Assembly: GCA_030068075.1 (NCBI GenBank)
Contig: CM057832.1
Coordinates: 74,057,502 to 74,121,501, forward strand
Source of the DNA: Paguma larvata
Taxonomy: Eukaryota > Chordata > Mammalia > Carnivora > Viverridae
DNA length: 64,000 nucleotides
Direction: 5' to 3'
Positions within the stretch are counted from its first letter, which is position 1, and every line of letters starts with the position of its first letter. Of the stretch, positions 47,271 through 60,783 are shown one piece after another. The position numbers were made by a program, and so were the translations under genes. Below the pieces are notes generated by a model that saw only the letters and a list, made by a program, of their open reading frames with translations, searched no databases and was not told the DNA's origin.

Positions 47271-49681
47271 CTTACCCTGCCATTTTGCCTCTTCTTTCCT
47301 CTCTCCAGCTTAGACTTTTGATATCTTTTTTTTTTCCTCCTCCTTCTATCTGCCCAAGCCTAGAAAAATAGCTTATTCATTGCTAACTGAATTGGTTGTT
47401 AACTCTGCTACTCTATACATATAAGAATAAATAGCTTGGTTTATCAGAAAACCTAGTTCTTGAGCTCACTCCTATTGTTTTCTCAAATATAATATTGCAT
47501 GCGCTGAGGTACACTAAAACAAATGACAAACACATATGTGTATATGTATAAAGTCCTGACAAAGATCTTAGTTACGTGCTAATTAACCTAACTCACTTCT
47601 ATCCTTATCTTAAGGGTCAACATTATCATCAAAGCAATAGGATATGAGAGATCCTTGCTAATTATATATCCTAATCACGATAAGGGAACGGGGCCCTTTT
47701 CCCTGGCTCGCTGGTTCTCGATAGATTTATCTGTCATGCTTTTCAGTTCTCCTTTTTATTTTAATGATTAGTTTTCCCTGTGATACGTGAATTTATTTCT
47801 ACGAATTCAGTTTGCCCATGCTTGTTTATACTCCCTAGTGATTTCGTGGTGTTATTCCTTCCCCACTGGGTCTATTAAGTGCCCACCACTCTACTCCTTA
47901 AGCTCCCTAACCTCTATCAGAGGGTTCTCTTTACTGTCTGAAACTTAGATCTCCTAGTTTTTACTCTATGTAGTTAGAACTTTGGGAACACCCTGATCTC
48001 ATTTTCCACCACAAATGGAAGACTGCAAAATTGTCTCCCTTACCCCTTGACTATGAATAGACAGAAATTAGTCATTCCTGCTGATTCATTTTAGCTCTGT
48101 TCTCAGTGAGCTAGGAGTCAAGTGTTTTCTCTTAAAAGTTCCTAACTTTGGGTCAGGAAGCTCCAACTCTTCCTTGAAATTGGAGGGCACAGCATGGTGC
48201 CCATCTTTTCTACTGCTTTACTGGCTTAAGTACTATCTACAATTCTGGAAAACAGAACTGAAACATTTTCTTTTTATGTAAACAACCGCTTCTGCCAGGA
48301 CTATGTGGTTCTTTCCTTAAGAATTATCAAAGAACCTCCCAAGAAAGATTTTATTTAACACTATTAGTCCCTTCTTCCCTCCTTCTTTCCTTTCTCAAGT
48401 CCAGATAATTCACATCCTATGTCCAGGCATCTTCTAAGCAAGGGGCATACAAATTAGAAAAACACGAGGCTGTGGTGCTTACAATCTTGGTAGGGAAGAT
48501 TCTGAGTAAAGAATAGATGAAACCTTTTTTCTCCTCATCTGTGGGGAAATTACTTTGGCTTAACTTTCTAGCTCTGCTCCCCTTGATATCTGGTAAGGGT
48601 AGGATACCAGCTACCAAGCATCACTGCTTATCAGAAAAACGAACCCTGGTTGGTGAATTACCATGAAGTGGGAGGTCTGTGGCCAGGAGGTTGGCTGGAT
48701 ACCCGAGGAGAAGTCTTGGCTTTGGGCTTCTGAGAGTCGATACGAGACACTGAGTGTGGTTTTCTTTGTGTGTCCCCTGGAAGCTATATTTATAGGCTCT
48801 TGCAAGAAATATTGTTCCTAATAGCATGGGGCTTTTAAGGCAAAGTGACTTTTCTACCCACTCACATGGCTCTTTCTTAAACAACTGAGGAGTCATTTGG
48901 CCACTGAGGGGAAAGAAGAGGAGCAAAAAATAGTCCTGGGGCTGGTGAATACCCTTGCTAAAGAAATACAGCTGATATTGGACTACTGGTACACTATATC
49001 CTGATCCTTCTAATTACCACTAATGAGTTCTAGGAGTTCAACTGACCACCAATTGAACCTATGACCACTGATGGGTGTGTAGTAAGATTTATGCAAGTAA
49101 TTACCAAGTACTGAGGTACATGCTAATCAAGGTTTATGTACAATGTGTTAGAGGAATTTCTGCTCCAAGGGTTCTGGCTTAAACTTGGTGTTTGTGAAAA
49201 TGCTTGGTATGCAATCTAAACAACTTTCTCCTCCTTACACCTGAACTGATTTTCCTATAATTTTGCAGCATCATAATTAAAAGAAAATTTCATAATTAGA
49301 ACTCACTAAAGCATGAAATATGAAGCATATACTGAGTGTATATGCCGAGAGACTGGAACAAGATCCATAAAGATAATGAAAGAAATAATGGCCTGTATCA
49401 AATTATAATTTTGATTTTTTTTGTGGTCTATTTCTTTCCATACATATTTCTCTTCTCCAAATGTGTCCTAAAAACCACCTTGTACATATAATTCTAAAGT
49501 AGCAAAAACAAGAGACCAAAATGCTAGAATGTACTCTACAGAGACAATATTTCAACGTTACCTGTATTCCTAAATATAGGTAAACATCCAATTTTATGAA
49601 TATTCTTATAATGGCCTAGTTAACTATACATAATGAGACTATTCTTATCTACTGGCCCATAATTAATTAATTTTTCTGAAT
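47271..49681. other. Unassigned intronic sequence
   Basis: About 2.4 kb with no SINE, no gene and no repeat that I can name. Minus-strand frames of 64-101 codons at 48417-48926 have no known motif. Confidence 0.5.
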
Positions 49682-49800
49682 CATTCATTCAGCAAATATT
49701 TATTGAGTACCTACCACACGCTGAGGAATGAATTAGTTATGAAGGATTCAATAGTGAGAAAAATAGACATGATATAATGTAGTTTCCATGAACTCCATTG
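49682..49800 (-). repeat. L2 3' end, antisense
   Basis: 'cattcattcagcaaatatttattgagtacctaccacacgctgagg' and 'tagtttccatgaactcc' match the reverse complement of the L2 3' end. Confidence 0.65.
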
Positions 49801-50600
49801 GCCTGGAAATCTTGAATAATAGGCAATAATTCATAAGTCTTTGTTCATTTAGTGGTAATCTATTTAATGGTTCTGCTTCTATTTGTTTTTCCTAAAACAT
49901 TCAAGTAAAGATACCATTCAGTAACCATACACTGTAAAACAGGCTAAAAACAGTTCTTGTTTTGCTCAAGATCTGTTCGTGACTAACTGATCATAAAAGG
50001 TGATGTTATGAGTGTATGACTTCACTTTGCTTGAGACTGCTTCCAGATCATGAACACACTGTCAAAACACTTTTGAAGACGTGAGTCTTACTTTGCAGGG
50101 AGTCAGGACATAAAATAAGGAACTATTACATAATCCTATTTGTTTGAAATACAGGTAAACTGGGGCCACCAAATTCTGATCCAAGGGGGCTCCCTGGGTG
50201 TTCCTCCTTGCATTACACTCAGGGTCTGGGAAGTCTGGTGGCGTGTGGTCCCAGGGTCCCTTTGCACTTTAAAAAAGACGCCATGAAGTATAGGTAAGTA
50301 GCTCAAACACCTGATATTCATTGAGCTCTCATTTTTTCAGCTAAGCTACACCACGCAACTGCCAGCCCATCCATGTATTCATAGACACTCCTGGATTCCT
50401 TGGTAGAGTTTCATCAGGGGCATTTCCTTACACGTTGGAAGGGTCTCAAAATTATGGAAGGGTAAAACCAACAATAAAGGAATGCCTCCCTCCAAGACAT
50501 ACATTTATCATATCCCTGCATTTTAGCACAGACCTATTTTACTGAGACATGACACAAGGAATGGGTTTATATTATGGTGGCATTTGCAGGAGCATGCGTG

Positions 50601-50720
50601 CAGGGGTTGGCACACATTGTCTGTAATGGGCCAAATAGTAAATATTCTAGGCTTTACAGAGCCCAATATAGTCTCTGTCACATACCCACACCCCTACCCC
50701 TGCCTCCTTCCTAATCCTTT
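50601..50720 (+). mobile_element. hAT-Charlie-type MITE fragment
   Basis: 'caggggttggcacacattgtctgtaatgggccaaatagtaaatattctaggctttacagagcccaatatagtctctgtcac' is one end of the common mammalian hAT MITE whose terminus reads caggggttggcaaac. The other end is decayed or missing. Confidence 0.72.
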
Positions 50721-51029
50721 GAAAAAACAAAAAACATTCTTAGAATCGCCAGGGCAGATCTGCCCACAGTCAGTCGCTTATCAACCTTTGGTTTCTAGGC
50801 ATGAAGTGTAAACACGGTCAGAGCCACTTACAGCTTCTTGGGAACCAAGAAACACACGCTTCTGCCTTTCCGAACTCCACTTCCTATGGTTGGATATTGA
50901 TATGAATGCTGTTCAGTGTCAATCAATCATCTCGACAAAATAGAACATATTGTTCACCTCCACCGATGTCATCATTTCCATTTGAACGAATGCTCAATAC
51001 AATTTGCAACTTAAACATCAAATCGATAG

Positions 51030-51222
51030 AGGTGGTAAACAGATCAGTAGGTTAAGTGTCTGACTCTTGATTCTGGCTCAGGTCATGGTCTCGCTTTTGT
51101 GAGATCAAGCCTCGCACGAGGCTCCACACTGGGCATGGAGCCTGCTTGGGATTCTCTCTCTCCCTCTCCCTCTGCTCCTCCCCTGCTCACGCTCACTCTC
51201 CCTCAAAACAAAAAAAACAAAA
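51030..51222 (+). mobile_element. Older carnivore CAN-SINE, plus strand
   Basis: 'ggttaagtgtctgactcttgattctggctcaggtcatggtctc', 'gggcatggagcctgcttgggattctctctctccctctccctctgctcc' and an A-rich end. This is the pan-carnivore (SINEC_a/c-like) pattern, unlike the felid-type copies. The head is decayed. Confidence 0.85.
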
Positions 51223-51249
51223 CCATTAATTAATCAGCTAAATGAAAGT

Positions 51250-51480
51250 GGTAAGGACCACTTACTATTTGCCAGGTAGCTTTATTTACCAGGTACTTAG
51301 GTTTACATATTTAATTCGATCTCTCCAGTAATCTTGCACACACTACATGTCCCTTGATCCGCATTTTGTAGGTAAGAAAATGGACATTCTTATGGGTTAA
51401 GTGACTTCACCCAGGTAACAGAGCCAGCTTACTGCAAAAGAACAGGGACCCAGATCTCCTGACGCCGAGTCGTAGTGGTT
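51250..51480 (-). repeat. Probable MIR, antisense
   Basis: 'cacttactatttgccaggtagc', 'ttgtaggtaagaaaatggacattcttatgggttaagtgacttcacccaggtaacagagccagc' and 'cagatctcctgacgccgag' follow antisense MIR. Confidence 0.6.
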
Positions 51481-54400
51481 CCACAATAGAGAAAGCCCAA
51501 TGTGTTCATGGGAAAACATGCGTACTGGTGTGCATATACCCAGCAGGGCCGGCCAAAATAATGACGACTTGAGACTTCTCCTGAGAGGAAGGCTCAGAGA
51601 GGGCATCGTTGAAGCTATCTGGATCACTAGCCGCCGGTCATTTTCTTTAACAGGGTATCATAATTATTAGGTCCCCTAACTAAGCAAGTAAAAAAGAGAC
51701 TCATGGACGATCCCATCACTAGTGAAATTACTGCTGGCTCAAGCACCCCTACCCTACCCAGAATTTTATAGCTCCGCATAAACATAAAATGCAAACAAAC
51801 CAACAGTACAAAGCGCAACAAGCAAGTCAATTGCCTAATGACCTTTCAAAAGACACAGAATTTCATATAATCCGTGAATCTCAGAACAGCTTTAATCACC
51901 CTGAAAGCTGTGTTGAAGAAGAACCCAGAAAAGGGAGATTTAGTAAAAATGGAACAAGCCTGGCAACGTGACGGTGGCTTTAAACGAGAATGATCTGTCA
52001 AGAAAATGATTCCAAATGGCCCTTAGAAAACTGGTAACAATTTTTATAAACGGAATCTGTTTATGGCTCCACTAAAATTCAAATTTCACAATATTACAGG
52101 AAAACTACAACTTTCAACATGATTCATTTTTGTTTGATAGCAGAATGGCTACTGCTACATGTGCCGTTAGATAATAAACTACATGTATTTTCATCATTTT
52201 AGTTTTATTGTTTAAAATAAAACACCATTTCCACGGTGCGTTACAAGACTGTGGCCGCAATTTAAGTGGATTCATTTTTAATGTTTTCTCCTCCCAGCAC
52301 CGACTCATCTCAGTAATGAGCCCCTCCTGTACTGCTTCTCCACTGCGGGGAAAGCTGTGGATTAAGTAAGAGACTGAGGAACTTACTCCCCATTCCTGGG
52401 AGAGCCGAAGCAGTCACAGAGCTTACCGAGTCCCTGTCATGGCCGCTTTGGCTTGCAATCTTGAACTTCAATGTATATTCTGTTACCTGTTCCTCTCTAC
52501 GCCCTAAATGCTTCTTTCTCAAGATGCCGGACCGCACGAGCTGTTCATACCAAAAAAGTTATCAGTGTGATATTCCCCCAGGAATATAACATGATAATAG
52601 AAAATGTGAGATCCTGAACCGTACGCCCAGCATTGGTACTATTTCCCTTGAAGTATTCCTGTGGTTTTGCAAGCCCAGGATAAAGATTCTGTTTCCTGAG
52701 TTGACACATTACTTTCTTTGGCTAGGTGTGAGACCACACTTAGAGACCCAGGGGCAGCCCGTGGCTGGAAGCCACTATGTCTGGTTTTCTTTATTAAATT
52801 TAGACTTGGGGACATAGCGAAACTCCTTCTTGTGTCCCAAGAGACGCGTGCTCAGAGAACGCCCCTGGGTGATATTTCAGGACTTCAGTCACATTCTTCC
52901 TCAATCTAATACCTAAACATGTTAAAATATAAAAGAAAACATCATGTGTTCGTGTTACTCAAGTTTTATTTTAGCATCCGGACTGATTCGACTTCTCAGG
53001 GTCCAAAAAACAAAAGAAAACAACTGTATCAATACTCAAACATTTCACGTGAAAGCCGCTGTAATAATACTCTTCACTATCTTCCTCATGGAACAGTTCC
53101 AGAAAATGTAGTAGTGACGGGCGACAATGACTCAAAAATGGAGAGCCTTTATGGCAAAATTAACATTCCTCTCCTAAGGGAGAATTTTGCAATCTGTCCC
53201 CCACGCACTCCCTGTATCGACAGATTTTTTTTTTCCCCTTCAGGTCACAGATCACTGAGGACACCAGACTGTGTCCTTCCAACATTTTGACCACTTTCCC
53301 TGTTCGGTACCCATCACTGGAACAGCAGGTGGACAAGAAGCCGAAAGGGAATCAGAGGCTAGTTAAATCACAAAGAGGCAAGGAACTTCACGAAGGGTGG
53401 AAAAGAGATTTAAATCGATCGGTCAGAAGAGGCCCTACTAGACATTGTATGTGTCTGATAACCGTCAGTCAACAGCTCAGACAATCATAAAATTATGTCC
53501 TTTTCAAAGGAAGGAACGCAAAATGACTTGGCAAACGTTTTCTTTTCCTCTCCCTCTGCCACTTTAAAATGGAAGAATTCTGGATCCTTGCTGTTAACCA
53601 AATGGCATTTGCAGCTCTCAGTTGGCATGGGGCAGCTGAGAATCTAAAATGAGGAATGCTTATTCCATTTCCATTTCCATGGAAACTAGTCACCAACTGG
53701 TGAAAACAAGGTAGATCAAATTTTTGAACACGAATGTTGAAAAAAAGAAATCACTCTTTGAAAACTTCTCTCTTGCATCGGGATGAAGAGCATAGTGTAA
53801 GCTCCAGAACGCACAGAGATGTCTGTGTGGACAAGCAATTCACCACTTGGTTTGTCGTTGCAACCCTTCCCGTATCACAATAATTACTGTGCGTGGTTTT
53901 TTTTGGGGGGGAGGGTTGCTCTTTGGAGGATGAATTGCTATAAATCCAATAAATAAATAACAGCAGAAAACGGGAAAATTAAATGAGTTTTTAAGGGCTG
54001 TTTATTAAGAAAAGCTTGGAGTAATGCAGTCAATCGAATAACTCCTTTCAAAATTTATGGCCATGTTCTTCTTCTATGCTCTCTTAACAAACGCATGAGT
54101 CAGGATATGGAGATTTACAGAGAAGAAATGAACTAGGCAGTTTTCTTGAAGAGTTGTAGAAGGATTCCAATTTTTGAAACTCTACAATGAAAATCTGACT
54201 TTGAAAAGACCACTGACACAGCCAGTTGTAACACGGCAGAGGTGATCTCTGTAGCACTGAGGTCCATTTAATCTTTCCCGGAGAATTTCAGACCCGTGTC
54301 CTCCTCGGCCAAGGAAAAAAAAAAAAAAAAATCCAGATACCACTCCCACTGTTTGCACATGTAGAATATAAATATTCTAAACTGGAAATAATTTCCCCCA

Positions 54401-56173
54401 GGCAAATAACAGGATGAAAAGTGTCGATGATTCATTGAACTCGCCGCTCTGTTGCTAGTCATTTCTGATGACAAAAACCCTACATTAGTTCTAATACCAA
54501 CACTTAGTACCTAGGTTAGTGGGGCGTAGGGTGTCCTGAACATTCAGAATGCATTACCTGCAATTCTCGCAGCAAACTATGAGTAGCTCATTTTCTCTCC
54601 GTTCTATAGGCAGAAGACCGTTAGGTCTCCCAGGGGCCAAAAGACTTGCTCAAAGTTATTCCTACAATCATTTCGCTTTGTTTACCTGTATCAGGCTTCC
54701 ATGTGCATAATCGTCCCGCCCAGATGCATTTCCCCGTTTCTAGCTTATAACCCCAATTAAAAAATATCACCATGTCTATTTCCAATCTCATTAATTCTAA
54801 TCTCCTCATATTAGTAAAAGATAAAAATATGCAGAAATGCCTGACCTTAACCATTGCTATTTTTTGAGTATGCACGACTCCTTTCAACAATATCACGATT
54901 ATTATTGATTTCTAAGTTTTAAGCTGCATTTTAGATCTTAAGTTGTTCTGTAAGTGGTTCAATTATTTCCAATTTGTTTCTTTCCTACTTATGCTAATAT
55001 TTAAGAGGTTTGACCTTAATTTTTAAGATCCATGTTACAGTTAATAAGAATACAATAATAATGAGACAAGTAGGGGTGTGTGTGTATATGTCAGTAACGA
55101 GACAGAGAACAAGACCGATTTTTGCTCAATTTCAAATCTCTCAAGGAAGTATCTCCAAAGTTTTACTAATCGGTAATTATATGTGCATAGTCTATTTTTA
55201 CCTTTTCATCTTTAAATTATTTAGTGAAAACATTTTTTAAAGGTTATACAACTTGATTTACCTCCTTATTTCCAGAAAGACCTGCACAATACCCCTGAAA
55301 GAAAATTAAACCCTAAATCATAGTTTAATTAATTTATTATTTCCTTTCTGATGGCTAAGAATAAGAATCTGTTGAGGTTAATGAACACAGTCCCAGGTAA
55401 TTTGCAATACTTCTTTCCCCGTGCAAACTGCACTCTGGTTTTCAGAATCTAAACAGAAGCTTCTTAATTTTACCTATGGCAAATATTTGTAACAAGTATT
55501 CAGTATAAAGCGAAGTTTCTTTTTTCCTGTTACAGAGACAATTAGATATTTAGAGTTATTTAAGACAAATAGAAAAAAATGGCAGGCCAACATTACATAA
55601 ATAATAATTTGGAATATTAGAATAAGAACACAGTCGAATTCATTTACAATTTTATCTCTGACACTGGTTTTAGACATTTCATCCATAAAACCTGATATTT
55701 TGCATTTCATGGCCTGTAGGCCTTCCCTGTTTTCTCAAGTGAAAAGAGGGCAGTGATCCTGCCATAGGGCAGGGAGGTAGCTGGCTATCCTTAGCTTCCA
55801 GTTGGGTCACCTGAGTAATAACCCTACTGCATATCGAGATTACATCTCTTATTTAATGACTGCAAAGCTTGGTAGAATGATGACAGCGTAACCGCATGCA
55901 AAGTGCTTACTCTATTCACCAGTCTCCAGTACAAATGAAGCATGCTGTTTCCAGGCAGTTGTAAAAAGATTAGTTAAGACCAGCCCGTAATGCGGTATGA
56001 GTTAAGGGGTGACGCTAAAAGACACCAAACGTCTTATGAATTCTTCGCACACACCTCAAGAGCTTTCATATGGTCATAAAGAGTTGGAAGATAGAGGAAA
56101 AACATGTTCAGAGTTGAGTTTTAGATGAGAGAGGCTGTAGAGGAAAGAAAAAGAAATTTCTGGATTGTCCTTT

Positions 56174-56204
<31 letters not shown>

Positions 56205-56759
56205 GCAAAATGGCTAAACAAGAAGATGCCTTTTATCCCAAAGCTTGTAAGGAGCTCGCTGAACCCAAGATGCTTTTGGTCGTTACCAACATCCTCTCAG
56301 TAATGACTACTGCCTTCCATCAGTCATTTTCTAAGGTCTCGGTCAAATGCCACCACCTATCTCCAGGTGGTGACCTCTGGTGACAAGGCCCCTAACCCAC
56401 ACCTATGGCCTATGGCACTGATTTACTATGGTTTGGTCCATTTTTGTATGAACAGAACTTTTAGCTTCGAGTATAATTTTAGGAGAAATCTGACCATCTA
56501 AAATAGATCATAATGTAGGTTTTAAAAAGGGGAGTGACTTAGTGGAGGAACAGAGGGCTATCCTCATCCCATACAGTCACCTGAGTGACACTTGGGCAGC
56601 CTGAGATCCATCCACAGACTCTACGGTTCCATGAAATACTTTTGGAAAACCAGGGGTCTCCAAACCTACCTACTGGTTTAACAGTTGTACTGTATTAGTT
56701 AAGTGATGGATCAATGTTCACTTTCTACATACATAACTAGATTACTAGTTTGATTTTTT
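51481..56759. other. Repeat-poor intronic stretch
   Basis: About 5.3 kb in which I see no SINE, LINE-1, LTR or DNA transposon, and no coding exon. Only an A17 run at 54315-54331, a (CA)n at 56176-56204 and a possible decayed MIR near 54600 were noted. Confidence 0.5.
56176..56204. repeat. (AC)n microsatellite
   Basis: Uninterrupted AC repeat of about 29 bp before agcaaaatgg. Confidence 0.96.
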
Positions 56760-56771
56760 AAGAAATAACCA

Positions 56772-56992
56772 GGGGCACCTGGGTGGGTCAGTTGGCTAAG
56801 CGTCCAACTTGAGCTGAGGCCATGATCTCATGGTTCATGAGGTTGAGCCCCATATCGGGCTTTGTGCTGACAGCTCAGACCCTGAAGCCTGCTTCAAATT
56901 CTGTGTCTCCCCCTCTCTCTTCACCTCCCTGCTTGCACTCTCTTTCTCTCTTTTGAAAATAAATAAACATTAAAAAAAATTCTTTAAAAAAA
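56772..56992 (+). mobile_element. Felid CAN-SINE, plus strand
   Basis: SINE from ggggcacctgggtgggtcag to an A-rich tail; perfect 12-bp duplication aagaaataacca at 56760-56771 and 56993-57004. Confidence 0.95.
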
Positions 56993-57194
56993 AAGAAATA
57001 ACCAAAGCAAAATGCTACTCTTTTCAGAGGTATTCAAAAAGTCTTTTCTGAATGAAACTGTATGCCACATAATAAGAACTAAATTCTCATAAACTACATT
57101 TATTTCCATGAATTACAAGTGTCTATTGTTTATGAACTCTATATTCCAAAACGGGCATCTAGTACTGTGCTCCAAATCAGAGTGTATTTTGTGA

Positions 57195-57330
57195 TACAAA
57201 GAACATGAGTTTGGAAGCCAGACTCACTTTTGTCAGTTACGTGAACCTGCCTCAAACTTTACTTTCTTCCTCTGGAAACAGGGAGCAACAACCATGAGAT
57301 TTAATTACAGCTTCTTTACTGTCACTGGCT
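57195..57330 (+). repeat. Probable MIR, plus strand
   Basis: 'gagtttggaagccagactcac', 'cagttacgtgaacctgcctcaaactttactttcttcctctgg' resemble sense MIR. Confidence 0.5.
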
Positions 57331-60270
57331 GAGTTAGGCAGAAACGTAGTTTATTAAAAGGCTACTGGGAAGTTCAGAATTGTTAGGAGCACAAAATAAC
57401 CAAGAGAGAGGCTCAGGATGAAGAAAAACACAGCTGCTCTGCCGAGGAAGAAAGAGGGACAAGAAGGAGAAAGCCAGGCAAGTGAGCGAGAGTTGACCTG
57501 GCCTTCGGGTCGCTAGCCTGCACATCTGGTACTGACGTAGAATTTAGATGCCATGACCTAGGCCCTCTACTAGAGCAAGGGGGGGCTGAGCAAGTTAATA
57601 GCATCCAGCATTTTCAGCTCCTGTACTAGAAAAAGTCTTTGCTCTCTACCAAGACAGAGTCTCCCTTATAATAGAGAATTTAGAAACTGGGGGACCACAA
57701 CCATTACCTACTACCTCTCTGACATGAAATTTTACAGGTCAAGTGAGAGTATGTGTGGAAATGCTTTGCCAACTGTAAAGTTCTGAGTAGTGGCTCCTTT
57801 GTATTAGAGACAGTGAGGTCTGAGACGACTGGGAAGGATTCATGCCAGACAAGGGAACCAGAACAGAGAACCTGCTCTTTTTTCTCTTTCTCTCATGGAA
57901 AACGTATAGTGACCCCTCCGAACTTGATTTAGACTTGCCAAATTGCTAGCCCAAGGCAAAACCAGTTAAGGACTTCTGGGAGAGACAAAGCTGTTCTCTG
58001 CTCCCCCACCCAAATCATGTACCAAGCTTTTCAAAGCTATAGAATGGCTTGCAGGAAGCCAAATAACTAACTTGCTTTTTAATGATAAATTTAAAACTAT
58101 TACAGTGATATCACAGTAACGTGTCAAGTATGAACCATATGTAGTGTTTGCCCATGTATCTGCATAGGCATAATTTTGTAGGGTATTTCTCAAAACATTT
58201 TCTCAGTGTATGAAAGGATTATTCAGTTTTATTAAACAATTTATCTAGCAACCAGTTATTTGGACCTCCCTCCCCATATGACTTCTGGTTCATTTCAAAT
58301 ATACGTCTTGGAAATCTAAGTGTTATATTCATGTAGATTTCAGAAATCCATAAATCTTGTAAGAAAAACAGGTGAGTTTGATATATGAGTACCACCATTA
58401 ACGAAGTTTACTCTTTGCAAAGAAGAAATACCCCCCTAATTAAAGATGAAAAAACAAAACAAAACAAAGCAAAACCAGAGAGAAGTTATGAGTATGTTCT
58501 TCCAACCAGGATGGATTAAACAGGAGTTAGTATTCCCTATTGTAAAATAAGTCAACGAGGATTCTGATCGAAGCTCCTAGAAACACAATGAGAAGTTGGA
58601 TGATGAGAAATAGAATCAATGATATGGAACACTATGCATGATCACAAAACATGAAGGAAGGAGCATCTGCGTAATTTGCAGTGGCTTATGCTTGTAGGCC
58701 TTTGGGCGACAGAGCTTTCAACCCACTTGAATGAACACGACCACAAATACACCAGGGAAAGGGGTCTCGTTCCACAGTTCCGTGCTGTGGAACATGGTTG
58801 CACCATGAGAAGGCAACCAGGATCGCTGCCCAGAGAAGGCTGATAATTTGGTATAAATTCAACTCCTAGAAGAGTTAAGCCACAGCTGCTGGCGCATCTC
58901 TGTAGTGGGAAATACTAGAGTCACAACCACGGGGGCCTCTACTGCCCCGAGAATGGTACGCCTCCAAGTGAGGGCGAGAAGGCGAATGCACGGGTGTTAG
59001 CAGAGCTTCTTCTGAGACTCCGCCTGGCTCTGAGGACCCCATTTGCCCCGATTTGAATTCAGTTTCAACAAAGTCCAGGGCTCTAAGTCTTTGATCTTCT
59101 CAACTCAAATGCTAGCTCCTTCTCAGATGCTCCGCTGCCCAACCCCCATCCCCCGTATATCTGCCACTCCTTTCAAAGGCATTAAAGGGACTTTGTCATT
59201 CCCTCAGGAAGAAAAATAAGTATGTTTTATGAAAGAGTTTGATGTCCAAGAAAATTAACAAGGCTCGCAATTAAAGCTGCTGAACAATTTAAATTCTAGT
59301 CAGATCACCTAGGACCAACTGTGGAAACTGGTGCCAAGACTGCCGTTCTGGAGGCAGATGTGTGTCTTCTCTCGTGACATCATGCTGGTGCCTATGGGAA
59401 GGCCTAGGTATCCAGGGATCTGCGACACCCTGATATAGGAGGGGCTGCAGGGTGGAGAAAAAATGAGTCTATATTTGGTAATCAGGACAGGCGTGGGAGG
59501 GGGTGTGACTCTGTGAAGACCAACCCCAGAAGGAGGAAAACCAACCAAGAGCAAAAAGGTCATAGGAAAGCTTCAGCAGTCAGCTAATCTCAGCCCAGGT
59601 GTCACCACAAGGTATTTTATCTGCAATTCATGCAAATTCAAATGCATTTACTAGCATATGTAAATTATATGCAGATGGTGTGGTGGTGCCTAAAAATAGA
59701 AAGAGGTAAACTCTCCTGACAAAGGTCAGTCTTTTTTAAAATTCATGAGATGGCAACTTGTGATGAGAACATGCTGCAGAGAAAGTAGGGATTCAGGGGA
59801 ATTTGCTGGAAAATCTCCAGTCGTCAACTGTTCTTCTCAACTCCATCAAGCTATTTTAGGGGCAAAATAATTCTCCACAATTCTCCAAAGAGGGAGACAC
59901 GTCCTCAAGACCCCCTCACCCTTCTTAGGGTAGGAGAAGGCTTCTGATGTCCTTCTGCTGGTCTTTCCCTTCTACAGAGAATCTTGCACTGCCCACGTTT
60001 CCAGAGCACTCTTAAGGGCTGCCATTTTAGTACAAAAACATTGGGAAAGTGCCTGTTACTTACGTGATTCCAACCTCAAAGAGTCCGTATCTCCACGTAG
60101 AGAAAGGTGAACACGAACTACCTCCCCTCTGTGAATTAGACTAAACACTTAACCTTATTTCTGAATTACTAGCACGTTAATAATATTAGTAACATCCACA
60201 CCTTTGACAATTTTATATCATTTCCCCAAACATTTATTTACACTATAATCACCTAGTTCTCGTTCCATTT
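57331..60270. other. Unassigned intronic sequence
   Basis: About 2.9 kb with no gene and no young repeat that I recognise. 58449-58474 is an imperfect CAAAA repeat. Confidence 0.5.
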
Positions 60271-60274
60271 TCTT

Positions 60275-60502
60275 TTTTATTTTTTTAATTTTTTTTTTTT
60301 ACTGTTTATTTATTTTTGAGAGAGAGAGTCAGAGCATGAGCGGGAGACAGGCAGAGAAAGAGAGAGACATCGGAATCCACAGCAGGCTCCAGGCTCTGAG
60401 CTGTCAGCACAGAGCCCGATGTGGGGCTTGAACTCACAAGCCCTGAGATCATGACCTGAGCCGAAGTCTGATGCTTAACTGACTGAGCCACCCAGGCACC
60501 CC
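60275..60502 (-). mobile_element. Felid CAN-SINE, minus strand
   Basis: Complete SINE with T-rich left end and head gagccacccaggcacccct at right. Flanking similarity is limited to a T-rich ttttctttt motif. Confidence 0.92.
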
Positions 60503-60611
60503 TCAGTTTTCTTTTAAAGATGTTAATATACATCTTTTTTTGAGAACAGAGATCCACGCTCAGGTCTTTCCCATGCCAACCACTGATCAGATCATACCCT
60601 GGAGACTTCCT

Positions 60612-60783
60612 TTTCTTTTTTTCCTTCCCTCTCTGTCTCTCCCTCTCTTTCTCTCTCCCTCCCTCTTTTCCTTCCTCCTCTCTCTTTTCTTTCTCTCCCT
60701 CTCTCCTTCTCTCCCCCCCTTCTCTTTCTTTTCTTTCTTTCTCTCCCTCTCCATTTCTTTCTTTCCTTCCTTCCTTCCTTTTT
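60612..60783. repeat. Long CT-rich (polypyrimidine) tract
   Basis: About 170 bp almost entirely C and T on the plus strand, in irregular CTCC, TTTC and TTCC units, ending in (CTTC)n (ttccttccttcctt). The PCSK5 sense strand is therefore purine-rich here. Confidence 0.95.
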
